Below are positions 25,801 through 32,844 of a DNA stretch of 64,000 bases, piece by piece. The notes under the pieces are model-generated. The model was not told the origin of the DNA. It did not search any database and saw only the letters and a program-made list of their open reading frames with translations. Location of the stretch: the NCBI GenBank assembly GCA_023390555.1, contig JAEWCQ010000015.1, positions 124,001-188,000 on the forward strand, given 5' to 3'. The position numbers were made by a program, and so were the translations under genes. Within the stretch, counting starts at the first letter, position 1, and the number at the start of each line of letters is the position of its first letter. Source of the DNA: Bacillota bacterium. GTDB taxonomy: Bacteria > Bacillota > Clostridia > Lachnospirales > Lachnospiraceae.

Positions 25801-27140
25801 GAATCCGCGTCCGTTCTCTTCTTGCCGCCATCCGCGTAAAAGAAAAAAGAAACGAAAAGCGCACGGTTGCTCCGTCCAGCTACAATCGCGTGGTATTTAC
25901 GGAAGAAATGAGAAAGAACTATACGATTCTCTGTCCGCAGATGTCCCCGATTCACTTTGAGTTGATTGAACCAGCATTCAATGCTGCCGGTTATAATCTG
26001 GTGGTACTTGACAATGACAACAAATCCTCCGTCGACATAGGATTGAAATATGTAAACAACGATGCCTGCTATCCTTCTCTGATGGTTGTCGGTCAGATTA
26101 TGAGTGCTGTTTTATCAGGCGAATATGATATGAAAAAGACGGCGATCTTAATCTCCCAGACAGGAGGTGGCTGCCGTGCTTCCAACTATATCGGATTTAT
26201 CCGGCGTGCTCTCGAAAAGGCCGGTTACGACGATGTGCCGGTTATTTCCATCAACCTGAGCGGTCTGGAATACAATCCGGGCTTCAAACTCTCACTTCCA
26301 TTGATTCAGCGCGGTCTGTATGCATTGATTTTCGGCGATATCTTTATGCGCTGCCTGTATCGTACCAGACCTTATGAGGCAGTACCCGGCTCTGCCAATG
26401 CCCTGCACCAGAAATGGAAAGAAAAAGTGATTCAATTTATTGCACAGGATAAGTTGTTATCCCACCGGAAATACAAACGCTACTGCCGCGAGATCATCCG
26501 CGACTTTGACAATCTTCCGATGCTGGACATCCAAAAGCCGCGCGTCGGTGTAGTGGGTGAGATTCTCGTCAAATTCCTGCCGGCAGCAAATAACTATCTG
26601 GTTGAATTGCTGGAAGCAGAAGGCGCAGAGGCCGTTGTACCGGATCTTACGGACTTTTTACTCTACTGCTTCTACAACCAGAATTTCAAGTCAGAAAACC
26701 TGGGTATGAGCAAAAAATCGGCTCGCAACAGTAACCTGGGAATCAAATTCTTTGAATGGTTAAGAAGCGCGGCCAGAGACGAATTTGAAAAGAGCCGCCA
26801 CTTCGATGCACCGGCAAGAATCGAAACGCTTGCCAAACTTGCCGACGGTCTGGTGTCTCAGGGTAATCAGACCGGTGAAGGCTGGTTCTTAACCGGTGAA
26901 ATGCTGGAACTAATTAAAACCGGCACCAATAACATTGTATGTACCCAGCCATTTGGCTGTCTGCCGAATCATGTGGTAGGGAAAGGTGTCATCAAAAAGC
27001 TCCGTCATGAGTACCCCCTGTCTAATATCGTAGCCATCGATTATGATCCGGGTGCAAGTGAAGTAAACCAGTTAAACCGAATCAAACTGATGCTTTCTAC
27101 GGCACAGAAAAATCTTTTAAAAGAGAAACAGGGCATGTAA
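22881..27140 (+). CDS. Fused 2-hydroxyacyl-CoA dehydratase activase (two BadF/HgdC ATPase domains + DUF2229 + HgdB-like region)
   Basis: A 1419-residue protein. Domain 1 (about 6-270) and domain 2 (about 327-585) are ASKHA ATPases: LGIDIGSTTVKIAIL and LGIDAGSTTTKVALV. Both keep the Cys pairs that hold the bridging Fe4S4 cluster in HgdC: GICAGGTGSF with ARCGVF, and ACSSGCGSF with TRCTVF. A Cys-rich segment follows (CQSCTNHC...CERG, about 610-640), then DUF2229 (about 665-890) and a C-terminal HgdB/CoA-dehydratase-like half. HgdC-type activases use ATP to inject an electron into a radical dehydratase. No separate HgdA/HgdB genes are nearby. Such long fusions are common in Clostridia, but their substrate is unknown. 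Confidence 0.9.
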   Translation: MKNNNLYKLGIDIGSTTVKIAILNEKNELLFADYERHFANIQETLSGLLRKAHDQLGDFEVAPMITGSGGLTLAKHLGVPFVQEVISVSTALQNYAPQTDVAIELGGEDAKIIYFEGGNVEQRMNGICAGGTGSFIDQMASLIQTDASGLNEYAKNYKAIYPIAARCGVFAKTDIQPLINEGATREDLSASIFQAVVNQTISGLACGKPIRGHVAFLGGPLHFLSELKAAFIRTLKLDEEHAIIPENSHLFAAIGSALNYKEDVTTTLQALLVKLSSEIHMEFEVARMEPLFATEADYDEFSKRHSGHNVKTADLSTYEGNCYLGIDAGSTTTKVALVSEDGSLLYSFYSNNNGSPLSTAIRSIKEIYALLPEKAKIVHSCSTGYGEALMKAALMLDHGEVETVAHYSAAAFFNPKVDCILDIGGQDMKCIKIKNQTVDSVQLNEACSSGCGSFIETFAKSLNFSVQDFAKEALFAKNPIDLGTRCTVFMNSKVKQAQKEGASVADISAGLAYSVIKNALFKVIKLSDAKDLGENIVVQGGTFYNDAVLRSFEKIAGVSAVRPDIAGIMGAFGAALIARERHEAGYQTSMLSIEDINALTFDTKLARCQSCTNHCLLTINRFSGNRRYITGNRCERGLGKEKNKDNIPNLFEYKNTRLFAYEPLTAEAATRGTVGIPRVLNMYENYPFWATFFEALKFQVVLSPQSTRPIYELGIDSIPSESECYPAKLAHGHVVWLIHQNVDYIFYPCIPYERNEFPDANNHYNCPIVTSYAENIKNNVDEITSGQMRFLNPFMSFADVDALTSQLVKTFTEEFSVPEAEIREAVLAGWHELANAREDIKRKGEETLRYLEETGKRGIVLAGRPYHIDPEINHGIPELITSYGIAVLTEDSIAHLQNVERPLIVMDQWMYHSRLYAAANYVKTRDDLDLIQLNSFGCGLDAVTTDAVNDILTKSGKIYTCLKIDEVNNLGAARIRVRSLLAAIRVKEKRNEKRTVAPSSYNRVVFTEEMRKNYTILCPQMSPIHFELIEPAFNAAGYNLVVLDNDNKSSVDIGLKYVNNDACYPSLMVVGQIMSAVLSGEYDMKKTAILISQTGGGCRASNYIGFIRRALEKAGYDDVPVISINLSGLEYNPGFKLSLPLIQRGLYALIFGDIFMRCLYRTRPYEAVPGSANALHQKWKEKVIQFIAQDKLLSHRKYKRYCREIIRDFDNLPMLDIQKPRVGVVGEILVKFLPAANNYLVELLEAEGAEAVVPDLTDFLLYCFYNQNFKSENLGMSKKSARNSNLGIKFFEWLRSAARDEFEKSRHFDAPARIETLAKLADGLVSQGNQTGEGWFLTGEMLELIKTGTNNIVCTQPFGCLPNHVVGKGVIKKLRHEYPLSNIVAIDYDPGASEVNQLNRIKLMLSTAQKNLLKEKQGM

Positions 27141-27153
27141 TGCCCTGTTTTTT
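27128..27153 (+). terminator. Terminator overlapping the activase stop codon
   Basis: ACAGGGCAT (27128-27136), 3-base loop, ATGCCCTGT (27140-27148), T run. The TAA stop (27138-27140) lies in the loop and first pair. Confidence 0.85.
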
Positions 27154-27226
27154 CTTTATGATAAAGTTTTTTATAAACTTTTTATAATTTTATTTTTCCC
27201 GTAAATACGCAATTTCCGCGTCTTTG

Positions 27227-27253
27227 TCAGCACTCGTAACAAAAGAGTGCTAA
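27227..27253 (+). promoter_or_regulatory. CIRCE element, HrcA operator
   Basis: TCAGCACTC, nine bases, GAGTGCTAA. The established CIRCE consensus is TTAGCACTC-N9-GAGTGCTAA; only one base of 18 differs. It ends 7 bases before the -35 of the htpG promoter, so heat-shock repression of htpG by HrcA is expected. Confidence 0.9.
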
Positions 27254-27260
27254 TTTCCTA

Positions 27261-27289
27261 TTGACTTTTATTTTTTTACGTACTAATAT
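27261..27289 (+). promoter_or_regulatory. htpG promoter
   Basis: TTGACT (27261-27266), 17-base spacer, TAATAT (27284-27289). The leader contains a perfect 18-base palindrome (27305-27322, TTTCTATGTACATAGAAA). Confidence 0.7.
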
Positions 27290-27361
27290 TTTCAATAGAT
27301 AGGTTTTCTATGTACATAGAAAGCATTGCATAAAAATAATAGATGAAAAGGAGTCTTTTGA

Positions 27362-29440
27362 ATGAGCAACAAACATGGAAGTCTTTCAATCAGCAGTGAT
27401 AACATTTTCCCAATTATTAAGAAATGGATGTATTCCGACCATGACATCTTCTACCGTGAATTAATTTCCAACGGATGCGATGCCATTACCAAATTGAAAA
27501 AGCTGGAAATGATGGGGGAAGCCAGCCTTCCGTCAGATTTCAAACCACAGATTCAGGTCGTTCTGAATCCGGAAGAAAAAACACTTTCCTTCTCAGATAA
27601 CGGTCTTGGTATGACCGCTGATGAAGTGGAGGAATACATCAATCAGATCGCTTTTTCCGGCGCAACTGATTTCCTTGAAAAATATAAGGACAAGGCCAAT
27701 GAAGACCAGATCATCGGTCACTTCGGACTCGGCTTCTACTCCGCTTTCATGGTGGCAGACGAAGTTCATATTGATACCTTATCCTACCGGGATGGTGCAA
27801 CAGCCGTTCACTGGGAATGCGATGGCGGTACCGAATTTGACATGCAGGACGGTGATAAAACCGACGTTGGAACAACCATCACCCTTTTCTTGAATGAGGA
27901 TGCACTGGAGTTCGCCAATGAATACCGCGCCAAAGAAGTCATCGGCAAATACTGTTCCTTTATGCCTACACCAATCTTTTTAAGTGTTGCAAATGCGGAG
28001 ACGGAATATGAAACCATCGATACCGATGATAAACTTGATACCGATACGGTAGTGGAAACCATTATCGAAGAGGCAAAGACGGAAGAAAAAGAAAATGAGG
28101 ACGGAGAAAAGGAAATCGTCGAAGTATCTCCGAGTAAAGAAAAGTTAAAGATTGTCAAACGTCCGGTATCCTTAAATGATACAAATCCGCTTTGGACCAA
28201 AAATCCAAATGACTGTACCGATGAAGACTACAAGGAATTCTACCGGAAAGTCTTTTTGGATTACAAGGAACCGCTGTTCTGGATTCATCTGAACATGGAC
28301 TATCCGTTTAACTTAAAGGGAATTCTGTATTTCCCGAAGATCAACACCGAATATGATTCCATCGAGGGAACGATCAAATTATACAATAATCAGGTATTTA
28401 TTGCCGACAACATCAAAGAAGTCATTCCGGAATTCCTGATGCTGTTAAAGGGTGTCATCGACTGCCCGGATCTTCCGCTGAATGTATCCCGGAGCGCATT
28501 GCAGAATGATGGATTTGTGAAGAAGATCTCGGATTACATTTCCAAAAAAGTGGCCGATAAACTTTCCGGTATGTGCAAGACGGATAAAGAGAATTATGAG
28601 AAATACTGGGACGATATCAGTCCGTTCATTAAATTCGGCTGCCTGAAAGATACCAAGTTCTGTGACAAAATGAATGACTACATTCTTTTCAAGAATATCA
28701 GCGACAAGTATCTCACACTTCCGGAACTGTTAAGTGAAGGAAATGCGGAAAAGACCGAGGAAACTGCGGAAGCTTCCGTGGAAGCTGCAGAAACGACCAC
28801 CGAAGAAACAGAGACTTCTGCGGAAGAAGAAAAAGATACACGCAAGACCATCTACTATGTTACTGATAAAGTTCAGCAGGGACAGTACATCAATCTGTTT
28901 AAAGAGCAGGAAATGGATGCTGTGATCTTAGATCATAACATTGACACTTCTTTTATTACACAGCTGGAGCAGCGCAATGATAAATTCCGTTTCATGCGTA
29001 TTGATGCAGACCTGACGGAATCCCTAAAGGAAGAGGCAGCGGAAGAGGAATTAAAGCCTGCTACCGACACCCTTACCGAAATATTCCGTAATGCGCTTCA
29101 CAATGAAACGCTGACCGTGAAAGTAGAAAAGCTGAAGAACGAAAAAATTTCTTCTATCATCACACGTTCTGAAGAGGGAAGACGTATGCAGGATATGATG
29201 CGTATGTATGCCATGGGCGGTATGGATCCATCCATGTTCGGCGGTGATCAGACACTTACCTTAAACGCAAACAATGCACTTGTCAAATATATTCTCGACA
29301 ACAGAGATTCCGATCATGTACCGATGTTCTGCGAACAGCTGTATGACCTTGCCGTAATCAGCAATCAGTCGCTTTCTGTCGATGCAATGACAAAATTCAT
29401 CGCCAGAAGTAATGAAATCATGCTTTTACTTGCCAAATAA
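27362..29440 (+). CDS. htpG: Hsp90-family chaperone HtpG
   Basis: The ATP-binding N-domain shows YRELISNGCDAITKL, SDNGLGM and GHFGLGFYSAFMVAD, the GHKL Bergerat fold. The middle domain has NPLWTKNPNDCTDEDYKEFY and LPLNVSRSALQNDG, including the catalytic-loop Arg. The C-terminal dimer domain follows. At 692 residues it is longer than E. coli HtpG (624). The extra length is mainly two acidic stretches: about 213-262, at the N/middle junction where eukaryotic Hsp90 has its charged linker, and about 459-492, rich in Glu/Thr/Ala. Expression should respond to HrcA through the CIRCE upstream. It is monocistronic and ended by a strong terminator. Confidence 0.97.
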   Translation: MSNKHGSLSISSDNIFPIIKKWMYSDHDIFYRELISNGCDAITKLKKLEMMGEASLPSDFKPQIQVVLNPEEKTLSFSDNGLGMTADEVEEYINQIAFSGATDFLEKYKDKANEDQIIGHFGLGFYSAFMVADEVHIDTLSYRDGATAVHWECDGGTEFDMQDGDKTDVGTTITLFLNEDALEFANEYRAKEVIGKYCSFMPTPIFLSVANAETEYETIDTDDKLDTDTVVETIIEEAKTEEKENEDGEKEIVEVSPSKEKLKIVKRPVSLNDTNPLWTKNPNDCTDEDYKEFYRKVFLDYKEPLFWIHLNMDYPFNLKGILYFPKINTEYDSIEGTIKLYNNQVFIADNIKEVIPEFLMLLKGVIDCPDLPLNVSRSALQNDGFVKKISDYISKKVADKLSGMCKTDKENYEKYWDDISPFIKFGCLKDTKFCDKMNDYILFKNISDKYLTLPELLSEGNAEKTEETAEASVEAAETTTEETETSAEEEKDTRKTIYYVTDKVQQGQYINLFKEQEMDAVILDHNIDTSFITQLEQRNDKFRFMRIDADLTESLKEEAAEEELKPATDTLTEIFRNALHNETLTVKVEKLKNEKISSIITRSEEGRRMQDMMRMYAMGGMDPSMFGGDQTLTLNANNALVKYILDNRDSDHVPMFCEQLYDLAVISNQSLSVDAMTKFIARSNEIMLLLAK

Positions 29441-29469
29441 AACGATAGAATAATGTCCTATGAATAAAA

Positions 29470-29510
29470 AACAGCCCGAAGCCGCAGATGCGGCTTCGGG
29501 CTGTTTTTTT
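29470..29510 (+). terminator. Strong bidirectional terminator between htpG and the PrsA-like gene
   Basis: A 16-pair perfect stem (29470-29485 with 29490-29505), loop AGAT, and T runs on both strands. It also ends the long minus cluster; the stop codon of the PrsA-like gene lies in its T run. Confidence 0.93.
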
Positions 29511-30498
29511 ATTCTTTAAAATACTGGTCATATACTTCGAAAAAACTGTTTGTCGTCACTTTATCACCCGGATCTACTTCCACGCCATCCCAAAGATCCT
29601 GATTCAACGTGGAGTCCAAACCGTCCACAAATGACTCATAGACATCGTCAAATGCCGCCTTTTCCCGCTCTTTGACAATCGTCGCCTTATGTTCATCCGT
29701 CAGTTCCTGATTGAACTTATTCGTACATTTGATGAAATAATAGCCGCTGTCTGTGGAAATACAGGAAGAGATCTGGTCATTTTCCAGATTAAAAGCCACT
29801 TTTTCCACCTCTTCTGGCATATCTCCGCGTCCAAAAGTAACCTCAATCTGCTTTCCCTCATTATAGTCGGTCGCTACGGCGGTAAAGTCGCGCCCTGTAT
29901 TCAGATCACTCTGGACTTTATCCGCAGTTGCCTGGTCTTTCACAACAATCTGCATCGCTTCCATAATTCTGGCTTCGTCATCGCTGACTTCTTCATCGAC
30001 TCCCTCCGTCAGTGACGTATAGAGTTTCTGTGCAAGGGCGTAGTCCTCATACATCTTCTTCAGTGTACTCTCTCCCACATCCATATAATCAATCTCATCT
30101 TTTGTCAAAGAAGCATAATATGCTTTTGCGGCATTAGCAGCTTTTTTCTTCTCTTCTTCCGTTAAAGCGATCTCCTGCTTCTTTGCCAGTTTGTCCATGC
30201 ACATCACCCTGGTCAGCTCCGATATGGTAATGTCTTTGACGTATTTCTCCAGCGAACTTTTATTGGAATCGTGATTCCACAGATCAACGCCGTACGCTGT
30301 TCCATAGATATTCTGATAATTGCAGAGATAGACTTTTGCTTCTGACAGGGAGCAGGAAGTATTTTCTATCTTAAACACTTCCCTGCTGTTTAAATTTGTT
30401 GTGAACACCACCGCTGTCTTTCCGACATTGCAGCCTGTAAGCAGAAATGCAGATGTCATCAGCACAGCCAATGCGGCAATTGTCTTCCGTCTTTTCAT
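29509..30498 (-). CDS. PrsA/SurA-like parvulin lipoprotein foldase
   Basis: The signal peptide ends with lipobox LLTGC, so the mature protein is lipid-anchored outside the membrane. A SurA-N-like helical region (residues ~45-175) precedes a PPIC-type rotamase domain (~180-270): MEAMQIVVKDQATADKVQSD, TGRDFTAVATDYNEG, EKVAFNLENDQISSCISTDS and GYYFIKCTNKF. PrsA proteins help exported proteins fold. The parvulin core is somewhat divergent, so isomerase activity is not certain. It is the last gene of a long co-directional cluster and lies 4 bases after the FAD oxidoreductase gene. Confidence 0.88.
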   Translation of the reverse strand: MKRRKTIAALAVLMTSAFLLTGCNVGKTAVVFTTNLNSREVFKIENTSCSLSEAKVYLCNYQNIYGTAYGVDLWNHDSNKSSLEKYVKDITISELTRVMCMDKLAKKQEIALTEEEKKKAANAAKAYYASLTKDEIDYMDVGESTLKKMYEDYALAQKLYTSLTEGVDEEVSDDEARIMEAMQIVVKDQATADKVQSDLNTGRDFTAVATDYNEGKQIEVTFGRGDMPEEVEKVAFNLENDQISSCISTDSGYYFIKCTNKFNQELTDEHKATIVKEREKAAFDDVYESFVDGLDSTLNQDLWDGVEVDPGDKVTTNSFFEVYDQYFKE

Positions 30499-30502
30499 AT
30501 GA

Positions 30503-31903
30503 TCACTCCAAGGTCTTTAAGATACTGCGGGCCACACTGATTCCGTTCGCAGAGGCCTGCTGCAGACCTCTTGTTACACTCGCTCCGTCTCCGATCGCAC
30601 GCAGTCCTCGGATACTGGTCTCAAAATCCGTATTGACAACGACCTTGTTGGAATAGAATTTCACCTCTACTCCGTAAAGCAGTGTTTCATCACTGGCGAT
30701 ACCCGGAGTCACTTTATCCAATGCCTGAATCATCTCTTCAATATCCACCATGATACGATGCGGAAAGACCAGCGAAAGATCACCCGGAACGGCATCCTTC
30801 AAGGTCGGAATCAGATTGTTTCTGCACAGACGCTCCTCTGTGGTTCTTCTCCCTCTCCGGAAATCACCAAAGGTCTGTACCAGTATTCTGCCGTCACAAA
30901 GCATATTGGAGAGCTGTGCGATCTGCTTCCCGTATTCAATCGGCGTTTTAAACGGTTTGGTAAAATTTTTTGATACCAGCAGGGCAAAGTTCGTGTTGTT
31001 TGTCTTTAAATCCTGAGACTTATAGGCATGTCCATTCACAACGGCAAGGCCGTCATCGTAGTATTCCGTAGCTACCTCACCGGAAGGATTGGTGCAAAAG
31101 GTTCTTACCTTATCATCAAACGTCGGTGTATGATAGACCAGCTTTGCCTCATAGAGATTCGTATTCAGGAAGTCCATGACCTCATCCCGGACTTCCACAC
31201 GAACGCCGATATCAACCGTTCCTACTTCCGTTTCAATACCGCGCTCATTACAGATATGTGAGAACCAGTCCGCACCTTCACGTCCGACGGCGGAAATGAC
31301 CTCTCCTGCATAATAAGTCTCTTCCTTTTCCGTAATGATACCGGTTGCCGCACCATCCTCTACCAGGATATCGCGAACCATCGTGTGAAACAGCATATCC
31401 ACACCCTCACTCTGTAAGTGCTCCTGCAGTCTGGAATATATTTTATATCCTTCTTCGGTTCCAAGATGACGGATTGGACATTCGATCAGCTTTAAATTCG
31501 CATTGATTGCTTTTCTGCGGATTTCGCGGATCTCCTTTTCCTTATCCACACCGTAGACGCTTGTATCCGCTCCGAATTTCAGATAAATATTGTCCGATTC
31601 ATGAATCAGCTCCACCGCTTTTTCATATCCCAGAATCTCCGGCAGATTTCCGCCGACATCCGGAGACAGAGAAAGTTTTCCGTCTGAAAATGCACCTGCA
31701 CCCGCAAATCCGGTTGTGATTGAACAAGGCTGACAGCCCACACAAACCTTCGTTTTTCGCTTCGGACAGTTTCGTTTTTCAATCGGTCTTCCTTTTTCAA
31801 TCATCAGCACACGGATATCCGGTCTCTTCTCTTTCAACTCATATGCACAGAAAATACCGGATGGTCCTGCTCCGATAATAATAACATCATATTGATTCTC
31901 CAT
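30503..31903 (-). CDS. FAD-dependent dehydrogenase (COG2509-like)
   Basis: The N-terminus is a dinucleotide-binding motif, YDVIIIGAGPSGIFCAYELK. It is followed by a Cys-rich stretch (CPKRKTKVCVGCQPC) and FAGAGAFSDGKLSLSPDVGG, features of the uncharacterised FAD-dependent dehydrogenases of Firmicutes. The C-terminus has GLRAIGDGASVTRGLQQASA, the second FAD motif. The four Cys could hold an iron-sulfur centre or act in redox exchange; this is inferred. I start at ATG 31903 (466 residues), because the longer frame would overlap the upstream gene and GGAAG lies ahead of this ATG. The substrate is unknown. Confidence 0.85.
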   Translation of the reverse strand: MENQYDVIIIGAGPSGIFCAYELKEKRPDIRVLMIEKGRPIEKRNCPKRKTKVCVGCQPCSITTGFAGAGAFSDGKLSLSPDVGGNLPEILGYEKAVELIHESDNIYLKFGADTSVYGVDKEKEIREIRRKAINANLKLIECPIRHLGTEEGYKIYSRLQEHLQSEGVDMLFHTMVRDILVEDGAATGIITEKEETYYAGEVISAVGREGADWFSHICNERGIETEVGTVDIGVRVEVRDEVMDFLNTNLYEAKLVYHTPTFDDKVRTFCTNPSGEVATEYYDDGLAVVNGHAYKSQDLKTNNTNFALLVSKNFTKPFKTPIEYGKQIAQLSNMLCDGRILVQTFGDFRRGRRTTEERLCRNNLIPTLKDAVPGDLSLVFPHRIMVDIEEMIQALDKVTPGIASDETLLYGVEVKFYSNKVVVNTDFETSIRGLRAIGDGASVTRGLQQASANGISVARSILKTLE

Positions 31904-31922
31904 ATTCACATTCTTCCTTTTC

Positions 31923-32186
31923 TTATGCTTCCACAATCAGATATCTTCCGTCCGGAAGGGAAAAAACCTCCTGCGCCTCTTCAATTTCTTCACGGCTCAT
32001 ACCGCAGATGTCTGTGCCGCTATCTTCAAAATATTCTTTGACTTCTTTGAAATTTCTGCAGACAACTGCCATACAGTCTTCCAGAAATGCTTCTGCCTCT
32101 TCCAATGTCTCTGCTACCTTTTCATCAAATAACTGCTCCTGATGCTTCAGGAAATAGTTCAGTACCTCTTCATCGAATTCTTCCAT
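31923..32186 (-). CDS. Small acidic conserved protein of unknown function
   Basis: An 87-residue acidic, mostly helical protein (MEEFDEEVLNYFLKHQEQLF... to LPDGRYLIVEA) with two Cys residues in the middle and no membrane segment. It has a ribosome site (GGGAGGTCACGATC-like) before its ATG. It lies between maf and the FAD oxidoreductase gene on the same strand. I have seen similar proteins in Lachnospiraceae labelled as unknown or, with weak grounds, glyoxalase; nothing in this sequence supports a glyoxalase fold. Confidence 0.8.
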   Translation of the reverse strand: MEEFDEEVLNYFLKHQEQLFDEKVAETLEEAEAFLEDCMAVVCRNFKEVKEYFEDSGTDICGMSREEIEEAQEVFSLPDGRYLIVEA

Positions 32187-32231
32187 GATCGTGACCTCCC
32201 GGCTAATTGGTTACTCAAATCCTTTCATATT

Positions 32232-32840
32232 CTATAATGAATTGCAGGAAATATCAATGCCAAGTTGCAGGAATTCCTGATAAATACGACCGATGGGAAG
32301 CCCTACCACATTGTTGTAATCTCCGTTGATCCTGCGGATGAAACGTGCACCCAGTCCCTGTATGCCATAGGCCCCGGCCTTATCCATAGGTTCCCCGCTT
32401 TTCACGTATGCTTCGGCCTCCTGTTTTCGGATTGGATACATCGTCACTTCTGTCTTTTCATAAAAGCTGTGCCGGAACGTCTCTCCGTTTTCCCGTATCC
32501 ATAAAGAAACTCCGGTATAGACCTCATGGGTGTTGCCGGAAAGCATCGACAGGATATGGCCAGCATCGTCTTCATCCTTTGGCTTTCCCAGAATGCGGTT
32601 CCCATATGCCACGATCGTATCTGCTCCGATGACAAGGATATCCTGCTTTGCATTCTCATTAACGACTGCTTTTTCATAAATCTCTTCCGCCTTTTTTTCT
32701 GCCAGTTCCACGACAACCTCGCACGGTGCGGTCCTCGTTGTCAACTCTTCCCCCTGTGCCGGAAGCACTTCAAAATCCAGTCCGATCTGCTTCAGCAGAT
32801 CTTTCCGCCTAGGGGATGCAGATGCCAATATGATCTTCAT
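32232..32840 (-). CDS. maf: Maf-family nucleotide pyrophosphatase
   Basis: Maf proteins hydrolyse non-canonical or methylated NTPs (dTTP/UTP in the YhdE type). The signature ILASASPRRKDLLKQIG opens the 202-residue protein. The catalytic Asp block is VIGADTIVAYGNRILGKP, followed by SGNTHEVYTGVSLW and DKAGAYGIQGLGARFIRRI. It lies 4 bases after addA, so it is co-transcribed with the repair nuclease. Cell-division effects of Maf are known in Bacillus. Confidence 0.95.
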   Translation of the reverse strand: MKIILASASPRRKDLLKQIGLDFEVLPAQGEELTTRTAPCEVVVELAEKKAEEIYEKAVVNENAKQDILVIGADTIVAYGNRILGKPKDEDDAGHILSMLSGNTHEVYTGVSLWIRENGETFRHSFYEKTEVTMYPIRKQEAEAYVKSGEPMDKAGAYGIQGLGARFIRRINGDYNNVVGLPIGRIYQEFLQLGIDISCNSL

Positions 32841-32844
32841 GTAT

